64,000 nucleotides of DNA from Verpa conica (lineage: Eukaryota > Ascomycota > Pezizomycetes > Pezizales > Morchellaceae). A program made the position numbers and the translations under genes. The first letter of the stretch is position 1; each line of letters opens with the position of its first letter. The stretch spans positions 1 through 64,000 of the forward strand of contig JAUFSD010000004.1 in the NCBI GenBank assembly GCA_033030425.1, written 5' to 3'. Below, in pieces: positions 23,819 to 34,026 of this stretch. Under the pieces are notes generated by a model. It was not told the origin of the DNA, did not search any database, and worked only from the letters and a program-made list of their open reading frames with translations.

Positions 23819-26479
23819 ATGGCAACCAGCACGGTGGCAAAGAACAGGGAAGACCCCCTTGCGGAACTGAGGGACTTCAAAGGGAACACCACACAGGCCT
23901 TCCAGGTGTTGAAAGGGAGCTTGTCGATTATTTACAGAGCCCAGCTGGGAAGCGGACTCAGGAAAGTTTGGGCAAAGAATGCAGAGAAAGAGTTTGAACT
24001 GGTGGACGTTGAGTGCAAGAAAGTCAAGGGAGTGTGGAACATGATGGCAGTGGACTGGAACTGGAGAGCAGGAGAGACCGTCATATCGTGGAAGGAACTT
24101 AAGGACACGGTCGACAACTTCAAGAACTGGAGCGATTACGTCCCCTCCTCCTCCTCCAGCGGAAAACCCTACACGTGGTCCACCACGTCTAATGGTGAAC
24201 TGGTTAGCGAGATCACACCAGGTTTGAAAGTCGACAGCAACACAGGACTAGGCTTTAAACCCAGGTACACAACAGAACCAGAAGTCATCAATTTGATCAC
24301 GTCTGAGACACAGGAACCCAGGGAGTGTGCATCACCTTCCTCTTCCTCCCCCTCCTCCCCAATCCCCATCCCTCCTTCATCACCACCGGTAGTACCCGGT
24401 CAGGGCAGGGAGTGGTGCAGTCACTCCGAGTGCGGAGATGAGTGCAAAGAAGAACTGATGGAGCTAGAAGGGAACCCAAAGTCGAGCGCAGCATCAGATA
24501 ACAGCAGTAGTGAGGCAGAGGACACAAAGGACAGCGAAATGACGGACCTGAGCAGTGAGGCGTCAGAACCAACCCTGCCGGACCCAATCCTAGAATCCCC
24601 AGTAGAAGAGGTGGAGAGAATGTGGGAAGGCTACTCCCTCGAAGAAAGAGTCGAGGTAGGGGTCATGGTAGTTAGAGCGGTCAGGAGCGAAGTGGCAGAG
24701 GCACAAGGGAGCACAGACGGCATGGACATAGACGACCTGGAAGATTGGAGAGAACACCTCCGCGACAGCGAGGAACCTGAATTCATGAGGAGAGTCATGC
24801 AGGTCACAGGCTTGGACAAGGAAATAGAAAAAGCCCCTGCGGGAAAAAGGAAGGAGATGGCCCAGGCGATTGCAGAAGAAACGTGGGACACTTGGTGCAA
24901 CAAAAGACATAAGTACTACACAGGTCCCAAAAAAGTAGTCAGAGACCAGATGATCACCGGCCTCCTCGCCAGCAAACACGCACATGTAGCTGATCAAGCG
25001 CTCGCCAACTATAAAACCAGCCTGGAAATCATAGCCCTTCAGAAGCGGAACAGGAAGGCCTTACAAGAACCTGAGTTCGTAACAGGAACCGACGACATGG
25101 GAGCGGCAAGTGATAGTGAAGAGGAGGAGAAGGCCAATAATAAGACAAGTGCCGATATTCCGGAGTGGGGCCTGAAGCTGATGAGTGAAGTCAGCAGGTT
25201 GAGGAAAAAGGTGGCTAAGTTAGAAGGGGAGAAGGAAGCCGCCCGCAGAAGGAAGGGCAGAACACCAGAGTGGATTGTAAGGCGTGACCCCACAGCAAAG
25301 GGGGAAAAGACAACCCGCAATCAGAACCAGAACCAGAGCCGAGCCAGGAAACCAACACCCCCCTCCTCCACACAACAGCGAACCAAGGTCACACCGGTAG
25401 TGGTAGTCGAAAAGAGGGCAAATCTGGGTACAGGGGCAAATGCAACAGCTTTGGGGAGAGGGGAGGACAGCACTGCGGAAACACATGACTGGAAAGTGGT
25501 AGAAAGGAAGGAGATCGAGAGAGTGTCCGAGAAGAGGAAGAGAAGATTGGGGGAGAAAAGAGAGAAGGAGGTCATTGTGGAAATTAGTACCAAGGGAGAG
25601 GAAGATGAGGAGGCACTAGCCAACCTCGGGAAGTCCGAGTATGCGAAGGCACTTAGTGTGAAACCAGAGGAGGTAGTGGGGGTGAGAATACTCCCAAAAA
25701 AAGACAATAAACCAAGCGCAGTGGTAGTCCAGCTGGTCAATGCAAAAATCGCAGAGTTAGCCAGCAAGACCGATTCCACCAAGTATAAGCTAGGCACAGG
25801 GGTCTCGAAACTTACAGCAGCCCCGAGTGAAGGCCTAGAGATCCTAGGCACCAAGACAAGGGGGGAAGATTGGTTTGGAGTTGTAGTCTTTGCAGTTGAT
25901 ACCAAGTGGGGCCAGGACCTTGGAAGACTCCAAACCCGCATTGAGAAAGACAACAACACCAGGCTCATGAGGACCCCACACTGGCTTACCAAAGCGGACA
26001 CCAAGGGAAGAGGAACTTTGGACCTCGTCCTCCATTTTGCTAATAAAGAGGCAGCAGAGCAGGCCACCAGAGGGGGAATCAGACTCCCGGACCAGTACGA
26101 TTACTCAGCACAAGGCCTCAAAGTACATCAAGTGAGAGAGTACATCTCCAAGGCAGCAAAGAGAGAAGCCATGTGCAGCACCTGCTGCAAGTGGGGACAC
26201 TGGTGGGCGGTATGTCCAGTGCGAGGGCAGGGCAAGGCGGCAGTGTGTGGGATATGCGCCAGGAGCGGACATGCAACGTATCAACACCCGTGCGATAAGT
26301 CTCGAGAGGGGTGCAATTCTAAAGGGTGGTGCAACAAGGAAGGACACTGGCAAGCAAAGAAGTGCGCTAACTGCGGGGGTCCCCACTCAGCAAAGTCGCC
26401 ATATTGCAAAAAGAGAGAAGAGTACTTTGCGTCTACCATTAGCGACACCCCCACCCCCATACTGTTGAATAAATGTTAG
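23819..26479 (+). CDS. LINE ORF1: gag-like RNA-binding protein with zinc knuckles, 886 aa
   Basis: The frame is intact, starting at ATACCATGGCAACC-like context (AGTTACCATGGC). Residues about 140-260 are low-complexity and acidic with Pro/Ser runs. A charged, probably coiled region with KKVAKLEGEKEAARRRKGR lies near residue 465. The region around residues 620-760 resembles the RRM-like fold usual before the knuckles in Tad1-type ORF1. Three Cys/His knuckles close the protein: CSTCCKWGHWWAVC, CGICARSGHATYQHPC and CANCGGPHSAKSPYC, with a further Cys-rich stretch between the last two. It is expected to coat LINE RNA and assist reverse transcription. Its stop overlaps the ORF2 start (ATGTTAG, 26473-26479), which suggests coupled termination and reinitiation. 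Confidence 0.9.
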   Translation: MATSTVAKNREDPLAELRDFKGNTTQAFQVLKGSLSIIYRAQLGSGLRKVWAKNAEKEFELVDVECKKVKGVWNMMAVDWNWRAGETVISWKELKDTVDNFKNWSDYVPSSSSSGKPYTWSTTSNGELVSEITPGLKVDSNTGLGFKPRYTTEPEVINLITSETQEPRECASPSSSSPSSPIPIPPSSPPVVPGQGREWCSHSECGDECKEELMELEGNPKSSAASDNSSSEAEDTKDSEMTDLSSEASEPTLPDPILESPVEEVERMWEGYSLEERVEVGVMVVRAVRSEVAEAQGSTDGMDIDDLEDWREHLRDSEEPEFMRRVMQVTGLDKEIEKAPAGKRKEMAQAIAEETWDTWCNKRHKYYTGPKKVVRDQMITGLLASKHAHVADQALANYKTSLEIIALQKRNRKALQEPEFVTGTDDMGAASDSEEEEKANNKTSADIPEWGLKLMSEVSRLRKKVAKLEGEKEAARRRKGRTPEWIVRRDPTAKGEKTTRNQNQNQSRARKPTPPSSTQQRTKVTPVVVVEKRANLGTGANATALGRGEDSTAETHDWKVVERKEIERVSEKRKRRLGEKREKEVIVEISTKGEEDEEALANLGKSEYAKALSVKPEEVVGVRILPKKDNKPSAVVVQLVNAKIAELASKTDSTKYKLGTGVSKLTAAPSEGLEILGTKTRGEDWFGVVVFAVDTKWGQDLGRLQTRIEKDNNTRLMRTPHWLTKADTKGRGTLDLVLHFANKEAAEQATRGGIRLPDQYDYSAQGLKVHQVREYISKAAKREAMCSTCCKWGHWWAVCPVRGQGKAAVCGICARSGHATYQHPCDKSREGCNSKGWCNKEGHWQAKKCANCGGPHSAKSPYCKKREEYFASTISDTPTPILLNKC

Positions 26480-29400
26480 AACAACTCAGAATTCTTCAAT
26501 ACAACATTTGCGGGTCGACAAATGTGTTTAGTGGAATCTCAGACCAAGGAGAGTATGACATTGTAGCAGTTCAGGAACCGTGGATAGGAGGCAGAGGCAC
26601 TGGAGGAGATGTTAGGTGGGATGAAGAGAAGAGTTTTTCTTTAAGTCAAGCAGTTACAAACAGCCATCCAGGGTGGCACAGCGAGTACCAGACAACCGAA
26701 TACAAACCGAGGGTAGCGTGGCTCATCAACAAAGCCAGCAAACTGAGCTATAGCATCAGAACCGACATCTGGAAAGATAGCGACGCCAGCATACTTGACA
26801 TACAAACGAGTAAAGGCACGCTCAGGGTAGTGAATGTGTACAACCAGGCACGCAAGGAAGGAAGCCAGTGGTGCGCGAGGAGAATCCCTAAGGAAGTGTT
26901 TAGAGCCAAGAACCTGGTTATCCTAGGAGATTTTAACGCAAAATCGAAGGAGTGGGACGTGGGATGTAAGGAGAATAGGGAAGGGAGGAGGTTGCTCCAC
27001 AGAATGACAGCGGAAAAAATGACGCTGCTTAACATTCGGAATCAGTTCACGTGGAAAAGAGTGGTGAAAGGCGTAGTGAGGGAGTCAGTTTTAGACCTGG
27101 CGTGGACCAGTGAAGCAGTGTATCCGGTGTGCAACTGGGAGGTGCTGACCAGTAGTGGCGCGGGTTCCGACCATGCGGCTATTGGGGTATGCATTCACCT
27201 TGAGGCAAAAAGGATACCGGACCCCCTGAGACATCAAATTGACATAAGCAAGGTAAACTGGGACAAGTTTAGAGAGTCCATTCAGGAGTGCGCCAGCCAA
27301 CATAAGGAGCAGTGGGCCACAGTCGCAGAAGCCAAAGACGTGGACAGCATGGCAATCTTGTTAGAACAGTGGGTCGGCGAAACACTGAAGGAGCACACCA
27401 AACCTAAGCAAACAGTTTGGAGGTCAAAGGCATGGTTCGACGAGCAGGTGAAGGAGAAGAGGAAAGAAGTGGCGAGAAAGGACAGGTGGCGAAAGAGAGT
27501 CGAAGTTAGAAACGAGAACGGGAGAGAGTGGGCCAAAAGGTGCGAGAAGTGGAAAAAAGAGAGGAACGAATACTTCAGGCTTATAAGAAGGAAAAAGAAA
27601 GAAGCCTGGAGCAAGTTTATAAACGAATCCAAAGGCAAAGATATGTGGAAAGTGTGGAAGTGCGTCAATAAAAGAAAGACAGTTCACACCCCAAATATCA
27701 CAACAACAACCGGAAAAGTGTGCGTCACCTTTGGAGACAAAGAAGGCGCCTTTTACGAGTCCCTGTTTCCCAAAGGACGGGAATACAATCTTCTGAAAAA
27801 CACAGCAAGCTCAGCGAAACTAAGCGAAGCAAGCAGCAAAGACGTAAGAAGAGCTGTGTGCGCCCAGTCCCCAAACAGAGCCCCAGGGCCGGACGGCATT
27901 AACAGCAAAGTGTGGAAGGAGTGCTGGCCGGTACTGGGGGGAAAAGTGGAACTTCTCGCCAACACAGCCCTAAGTGAAGGCAAACATCCCCAGTGCTGGA
28001 AAAGGGCAGATGTAGCCGTTATCCCCAAACCGGACAAGGGAGACTATACAGTTACCAAGGCGTACAGACCAATTTCTCTTTTAAGCGTATTGGGGAAAGG
28101 GGTTGAAAGACTGGCAATGGAAACCCTGAGTCAAATAGGGGAGAAGGGAGCATATAACAAACACCAGTGGGGAGGCAGGACAGGTAGGTCCGCCGAAGAC
28201 TGTGTGCTCACCACGCTGGCGTGGTGCGAAGTTAAGAAGCAGGAGGGGAAAAAAGTGGTGCTAGTGGCCACAGATGTAGCCCAAGCTTTCCCAAATACCC
28301 CGGCCAGGATTCTGGGCAACAGACTTCGAGAACAAGACACCCCCGAGAGCCTGGTAGAGTGGACAGAAAGTTTTATGAGTCAAAGGAAAATTAGAATAAA
28401 ACTTGACGACCAAGTAGGCGAGTGGAGGGACACACATACAGGCATTCCTCAAGGCAGCCCAGTTTCACCCACGCTGTTTAATTTACACATGGCGGCTCTA
28501 CTGGACTATTTAGAAGACTACATCGGAATACATTACCCAGACGACGCCATTACCCCCACCTTTATTGACGATCTCACGTTTGCAGTAGCGGGCACTAGCT
28601 GGAACAGAACCCTTCAAATAGTTACCGACCTTGCGAAAAAGGCGGCAGAGTGGGGAAGAGACAAAGGACTAGTGTTTGACCAAGGGAAAACAGAGTGGAT
28701 TAGGTTGTGGTGCAGAGAAGAAATAGGGAGTGAAGGAGAGTTGGAGCTTGAAGAAGGAATAGAGATCGAGGAGAAGAAAGTTATGAGATGGCTTGGAGTG
28801 TGGATTGACAGGGGGTTGAATTTTCAAGAACACCTTGAGATAAAAATTGCGAAGGGGAAGAAAGCGGCGTGGAATGTCTTAGGACTAGTAAGAGGAGGAG
28901 TCGGGATTGGAGATCTGAGAAACATGTATATCTCATGCGCCAGACAGGTCATGGAGTACGCCAGCAGAGTGTGGTGGAAAGGGCAAGTAGGCTTCGCCAG
29001 CAAGCTTAATCAGGAAGCCACTAGAGCCATGCGAAAAATAGGAGGCCACTACAGCAGTGCCCCGTCCAGAGCAGTGCAGATAGAGAATGATCTCATCCCA
29101 GCCGAACACAGACTCAATCACAGAAGACGAATGGGAGCAATCAAAGCACTCCAAACTTCACCGAGAGATACACGCCGCAAAGAAGCCGAAGAAGGGTTGA
29201 AAGGGAAGAATAGAAGAGAGGATCAAGATAGTAGTTGGGGGAGGCAGAGGAAAAAAGAAGATAGAAGAACGGGGGTGTGGAGGGAGACCCAGTGCCTAGT
29301 TGAGGAACTGGGAGTGAAAAAGAATAAAATTGAGAAATGGAAGAGAATTTTTAAGGACGAACCAAATTGGGAAAGAAAGATCAGGCAAGAAATTGAAATT

Positions 29401-30474
29401 GTAGTCAGAAAAGATTGTGACGAGGAAAGGAAAAGACAGGCGGAACGAGTAGAAGCAAGACATGAAGTAATTGTATATAGTGATGCAAGCAAGGGAGAAA
29501 GCGGAGTGGGAGCAGCAGTGGTCAGGATTGATTTGGAGGGGAAGAGTGTTAGGGAGAAGAAGGTGAATTTGGGGAAGGAAATGGAGATAGGGGACGCGGA
29601 GATGGTAGGGATTAGGGAAGCAGTGAAGCTCGGGGTGGAGTCGGCAAGGAATAGCGGGAGGAAACTGGTCACGGTTAGGTCTGACAGCAAGTACGCAATC
29701 CTGAGGACAACAGTCAGAGAAGCAACCAAGGGAGAGATGCTAGCCGAACAGATCAGGTGGGAGTGCGACTCGGCAAAAGTGGAAGGAATCGCGGTTAAAT
29801 TGGAATGGGTCAAGGCCCACGTTGGGATCCAAGGTAATACCATAGCGGACAGACTAGCAAAAGAAGCAACCTTGGACCCCGTAAGTCGACACGCCTTTAC
29901 ATCCTTTGCCTTCCTGGAAGCTAGCTCTAGGCAGAAAGTAGTCTTGCGAGGAAGCGAGTTACCAAGAGGCCAGGAACCTGGGACGACAAGGAGTTGGGAG
30001 ACAATCACCAACTCAGCCGCGAGCAGACATAAAGCCAGGTTTCCTAAACGATGAGCGCACAGCGAACCATCACCATAAAGGCTGCGCACGGGACATATCG
30101 ATCGTGCGGAGTACCTGTACAGAATCGGCAAAGCAGAATCCGAGAAGTGCGAGTGCGGAGCTGAAGAGTCCGTCAAACACGCCCTACTAGAGTGCCCGTT
30201 CGCACAGCAACCAGAAGGGGAATTATTGAAGGACTCGGAGCAGGCCAAGGCACTCGACGACATTCTTTATCCAGGAGATCCAAGGCATTGGACCTGGAGT
30301 GCCTTGGTGTGGAGAGAGTTTAAGAGGAAGAGAAACAGGGTGAGGAAGGCGAGGGGAGCTAGAGAGGTAGATGCAGGGAGAGAAGGGGAAGATAGAGAAG
30401 ATGAGTGGGGCTGGGGGGACTTGTGGGAAGAAAGAGAGAGTGCAGCAGGCGGCGAAGCAGAGCAGAGGATTTAA
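26473..30474 (+). pseudogene. LINE ORF2: endonuclease, reverse transcriptase, RNase H, with two late stop codons
   Basis: The open part is 1193 codons. An EEP/APE-like endonuclease is at the N-terminus (LRILQYNICG, DIVAVQEPWI, LVILGDFNAKS, GSDHAAIGV). The reverse transcriptase occupies about residues 470-760 (YRPISLLSVLGK, VVLVATDVAQAF, GIPQGSPVSP, and the catalytic TFIDDLTF). RNase H follows at about 996-1140 (VIVYSDASKG, DAEMVGIREA, VTVRSDSKYA, KAHVGIQGNTIADRLA). All catalytic acids are present. The same frame continues after TGA (30052-30054) and TAA (30076-30078) for about 130 codons, with LRTGHIDRAEYLYRIGK and a CECG..H..LLEC zinc-type motif typical of this clade. Both stops are one C-to-T change from Arg and Gln codons, so this copy appears recently disabled. 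Confidence 0.88.
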
Positions 30475-30590
30475 GGTTGCGTTTTGTGTTTTTGTTTTTT
30501 CGTTGTTTTACATATATATTTGATTTTGTGTAGTGCGAATACCTTAGCTTTAGGGCTTCATGTATTTATGAATAATCATCATCATCATCA

Positions 30591-30603
30591 TTTTGATATG
30601 CAG
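30591..30603. repeat. Right target-site duplication of the LINE
   Basis: This is the exact copy of the 13-mer at 23262-23274. It directly follows the ATC-repeat tail of the LINE, and directly precedes the interrupted tail of the pogo-type element. Confidence 0.85.
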
Positions 30604-30618
30604 CTAGTGGGTGGCGTT

Positions 30619-30675
30619 GCCACACTTTATTCTAACCTCCTAGCGCCAACACGGGTCTCACCAGTTAATACGGTA
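30619..30675 (-). repeat. Right terminal inverted repeat of the pogo-type element
   Basis: It ends CCAGTTAATACGGTA, the complement of the left end at 20408. It sits only 15 bp beyond the LINE, which is why the LINE insertion hides the link between the two halves. Confidence 0.8.
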
Positions 30676-31026
30676 TTCCGGAGACGCTTGATGGCTACGA
30701 GTATGGTATAAACCATTTTTGTACAGAGTGTGGTGAAATTATCTATTACTCGCCGGAAAATAAAGTCTGACGATCGATTATGTATTGGTACACACCGGCC
30801 ACAATAGGTTTACCCACAAGCCCATGCCAAATATGAGATTTAACTATTTGCGCTCGTTCATTTAGGTGTTTAGGTATTACTTCCGGAATTTTCCCTAGCT
30901 TCTTTACATAATTTCCCTTATACATGTACAAATACATAAACCACCGTCAGACTTAATTTTTCGTCGAGTAGTTACATGTATGTCTAGGCACATTATACCC
31001 TCTACGCGTCGCTTAGCCGAATGCAC

Positions 31027-31226
31027 TACCGTATTGACTCGATAAATTGGCTATGCGGGCGCCGCCGCCACCTCCTATCAAATGTAGACCTGCTATCTGA
31101 TTGTAAGGATGATTATCATGAGCTAGCTTTGATGGGTTTAAAGGAAGCTCAAAAGAGTTTAGAGAAGACTATTAAGCATAGGTGGCGTTGACGCCCGCAT
31201 AGCCAATTTATCGAGTCAATACGGTA
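31027..31226. mobile_element. MITE (TACCGTATT family), 200 bp
   Basis: The left end TACCGTATTGACTCGATAAA continues through TTGGCTATGCGGGCG and returns as a near-perfect inverted complement ending at 31226. The inverted ends are about 46 bp with only a few differences, and TA forms both borders. The 105-bp centre has no coding capacity. It lies 350 bp past the end of the large pogo-type element and shares its terminal TACCGTATT. Confidence 0.88.
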
Positions 31227-32104
31227 ATTGTAACAATTGGTAGTTCGGAACGCTGTGGGCACACTAGCTAGAAGCCACATGTATATTCTTTTATTAATGG
31301 CATTGCCCCCAGATACTGCGGTGCCCGACATTCTTGTGGCTTCAGAGGGTCCATATTAAACAGCGAAGTGTTTATGCTGGTGGGTTCTGATAGTTAGTAA
31401 ACAGCAATGCATTGACCCAACAGGCAAACATAGGTAGCAAGATTCTGTCCGCTAGCGCCAACAACCACCGGAACACAACAAAAACACGAGAGTCACCAGA
31501 GACAAAAAAATACCCGTGAAAAGTTATGTCCCAACTCGGAGGTGCAACTACCCCAGCCCCTTCGGGCCAGCAAGGGGGCTGGAGAATTTACGGAGGAAAA
31601 GGTGGGGATCCCCCACCCCTCTCGTATTTGTTTGCCTTCAGAGAACTGATTTTTCCTTCGATCTATAATTGCTAGGAGTTTTCTCTCTAAATCAATTCTC
31701 GAGTTACGTTTAGTCAAATAGTGGTGCCCCAGGCGATCCTGTCTCGTGCACAGCCTTGATCACGTGGCGCCAAGAATCTTCCTCTCGCTACACCACAAGT
31801 ACTCAGCGTAATTATCAACCAATCACAAGATGTCTGGATACGTGACAGAGACGACCCCAGAGTAGTAGCAGTAATTGTATACAGTGGTTCAATGTAAGAT
31901 GATAAAAATAGTAGTGTAAACTAAACCCCTGAAGCCTTATAGCTCAGATCACAGATAGAGACCTCCTAAATCAATAACAGTAAGGAAATCGCTAATGAAT
32001 AATAATAAAAAGTCGTAAAAAGTCAAATAATAGCTAGAAAGACGAGAATAATGAAAGGCAATCAGAAAGTATGTGACATTAGTTGCCAAGTACACAATTC
32101 CTGG
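31227..32104. other. Intergenic, nothing recognised
   Basis: Small frames occur on the minus strand (31149-31331 runs into the MITE; 31493-31717 starts with ATG but shows no motif). An imperfect short palindrome with CCCCAGCCCC..GGGGCTGG lies near 31550-31580. The last 150 bases are AT-rich and probably form the 3' untranslated region of the IRG-type gene. Confidence 0.45.
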
Positions 32105-33487
32105 TTAAGCCTGCTGGGAGAAACTCCGATGTCTCTCAGTTGCTGCATGAATGATGTCCGCCATGAGCTCTACTTCGTCGATAATATCATCTAGTGATTT
32201 TGACCCATTGATGACGTAAGAGAGGGTATTCTTGTCCACGATATACACCTTTTGTTGAGGGAGGCCGACACTATGCAAAAGAGAATGAAAGTCCTTCCGA
32301 GTATCCGTGATAAATTTATCACGAGCTTCAATAAAACAACCTTCCTCGGAATCTTCGTCATCGTCCATATTATTCTTAATATGCATGACCGCTTTTGATC
32401 GTACTACAAACGCAGGAATACCGAAGCGCTTGCAATGAAAGAGAAGCTCCACATCTGTGTTTGTAAAGCGGTCGCCGATCAAAATAACGATAACATCAAA
32501 GATGTACAATCCTTGGTTGTTGAAATATTGCCAGTCACGGACCTTGACGGTGCCAGCTCCAGGTACGTCGTACCAGGCTAACCATGGTCGAGAAGGATCT
32601 GGGTCGTAATATCGTTCAACTTCTTCTGTCGTTTCACTGGTTCCAGTTTTGGCGATATTTGGTTTAGGTGATTTAGAGTTACGATAACCGCGGACAGCAT
32701 TGACGAATGAGGATTTCCCACTACCAGACACACCCGTAATGGCGATATGCAAGTAGCCTTGCTGATAGCTGAGCTTCTCCCTCATCGCCTGAAATTCCTC
32801 CCCTGTAGGATATTTGACCGCTGGAATTCCTTGGGCTAGATTCCTCTCCGCCTCCTCCCGTAGCCATATTTCCTGCTCCACTCTTTTCCTTGCCTCCTCC
32901 TCGGTTCTTCTAGCCAGATCCTCCATCTTTCTTCTTTCTTCTTCCATTCTAACCTTCTCCTGGAGCTTTCTCACTTCCTCCTGCATTCTATGAGCCTCTA
33001 GTAGTTTCTTCTTCTCCTCCTCCGCTCTTCGCACTTCTTCTTCCTTCTCTGCTTTCATCCTTCGCAACTCCTTTTCATGATTCTCGGCCTGGATTCTGTC
33101 CTTTTCTTCTTGCACGCGCTTCATCTCCTTTTCATGTTTCTCTGCCAGGACTCTGTCCTTCTCTGCCTGTATCCTATGAGCCTCCTGTATTTTTGCCTTC
33201 TCTTCTTCCGCCCTTTTCAGCTCCTTTGCCTGGTTTTCTGCCTGTATCCTATGAGCCTCCTGTATTCTCGCCTTCTCTTCTTCCACCCTTTTCAGCTCCT
33301 TTGCCTGGTTCTCGGCGTAGATCCTTTTGTTCTCTTCCATAGCCTTCTCGGTCTGCTGTCGGAACCTTTCCATCTCCCTTTGGGATTCTCGAAACTCATG
33401 CTCGTACTATTAAACTTTGTTAGTGAATGATTTTAATTAAATAGGGTGTTAGACTATGGTGATTATTACCGAGTGCCCTTGGCCCAT
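32105..33487 (-). CDS. IRG-type (interferon-inducible-like) GTPase with N-myristoylation signal and coiled coil, 439 aa
   Basis: Exon 1 is only 18 bases (33487-33470, MGQGHS). A 63-bp intron (GTAATA donor, TCACTAAC branch point, AATAG acceptor) leads to exon 2 (33406-32105) in frame. MGQGHS fits the N-myristoylation consensus (Gly2, Ser6). Residues about 25-190 are a charged coiled coil with a 25-residue repeat encoded by a 75-bp tandem repeat (about 33159-33310). The GTPase domain follows: G1 ITGVSGSGKSSFVNAVRG, a switch region TGTSETTEEVERYY, G3 YDVPGAGT, and IVILIGDRFTNTDVELL, all resembling the IRG family (Pfam IIGP). The G4 position reads VRSKAV and appears to lack the usual Asp. The C-terminal helical domain is shorter than in animal IRGs. 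Membrane binding is inferred. Function in fungi is unknown. Confidence 0.82.
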
Positions 33488-33732
33488 TTTGAAGAAATTA
33501 AATGCGAAGTGTAATATTGAAATCGGTAAGTGAGACAAAGAGGTTCAAGGACAAAGACTAATCGTTCTTCACAAGATGAAGTATCGGAGATTTTTAAGTC
33601 GAAAATCTACTTCACGTTAGTCATTATCGCGCCTGCACAGGAACATCAACAAAATAATGGGTCATGTAATACCAGCACAGTCAGAGAAAGTAGTTGAGTG
33701 AGGTACGCTTTTTTTATGGGGGAAATGTGTCT

Positions 33733-33739
33733 TATAAAA
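33733..33739 (+). promoter_or_regulatory. TATA box candidate
   Basis: TATAAAA lies about 80 bases before the ATG at 33817 and about 250 bases before the divergent IRG-type start on the other strand. Its orientation fits the plus-strand small gene. Confidence 0.4.
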
Positions 33740-33816
33740 GGCCTTTAGACCTCTCCCGGTTGCTCCATTAATTGCTTATTGTTTGCCAGCCTGTTCAGGC
33801 AACCCACCAACACAAG

Positions 33817-34026
33817 ATGGATTACAAACTCCCCCGCATTGAGTACTGTGCCTTGCAGATACTTGAGCGCTTAGCCTTCCATAACTACGATAAGGACTTG
33901 CAGGAGCTTTCTGCAAACGATACGATGAGAAACTCATTGGGGGCCTTAATTTCTAGAGATATTCGATCACCGGAAACAGTAGGCTGCCTGCAGCTAGGCA
34001 CCATGTCTCACTCGGCTTTAGTGTAG
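33817..34026 (+). CDS. Small hypothetical protein, 69 aa, possibly a gene fragment
   Basis: The ATG (ACAAGATGGA) follows a TATAAAA by about 80 bases. The first 40 residues (PRIEYCALQILERLAFHNYD, then DLQELSANDTMRNSLG) look like genuine amphipathic helices. The end is less protein-like. I recognise no family. It is divergent from the IRG-type gene, with about 330 bases between the two starts, so the pair could share a promoter region. It may be the first exon of a longer or truncated gene; I found no clear continuation. Confidence 0.4.
   Translation: MDYKLPRIEYCALQILERLAFHNYDKDLQELSANDTMRNSLGALISRDIRSPETVGCLQLGTMSHSALV

Larger units (their letters stand above)
23275..30590 (+). mobile_element. 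Tad1-like non-LTR retrotransposon (LINE), near full length
   Basis: The element has about 540 bp of 5' leader, ORF1 (23819-26479), ORF2 (26473-30474 including two stops) and a short 3' region ending in an AATCATCATCATCATCA tail. The 13-bp target duplications at both ends show it is not 5'-truncated. ORF order and domain content (zinc-knuckle ORF1; endonuclease, reverse transcriptase and RNase H in ORF2) match the Tad1 clade of fungal LINEs. These elements copy by target-primed reverse transcription. Large antisense frames across it are shadows caused by its codon bias. Confidence 0.92.
20408..30675 (+). mobile_element. pogo/Fot1-type DNA transposon, decayed and split by a LINE
   Basis: The left end at 20408 (TACCGTATTAACTGG, then GAGACCCGTGTTG) is repeated as an inverted complement ending at 30675. 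The terminal inverted repeats are about 57 bp with about ten mismatches, and TA forms both borders. Between them lie a minisatellite, a broken pogo-type transposase ending at 23231, and a complete LINE. Without the LINE and one copy of its 13-bp target duplication the element would be about 2.9 kb, a usual size for the group. The right terminus is separated from the transposase only because the LINE landed there. Fot1/pogo elements move by cut-and-paste into TA sites; this copy cannot encode a working enzyme. Confidence 0.8.

Noticed and set aside
25321..30263. Long minus-strand frames across the LINE (for example 248 codons at 25321-26067 and 346 codons at 29223-30263)
   Set aside because: They mirror the strong codon bias of ORF1 and ORF2, contain no motifs, and are rich in Ser and Leu as expected for antisense frames.
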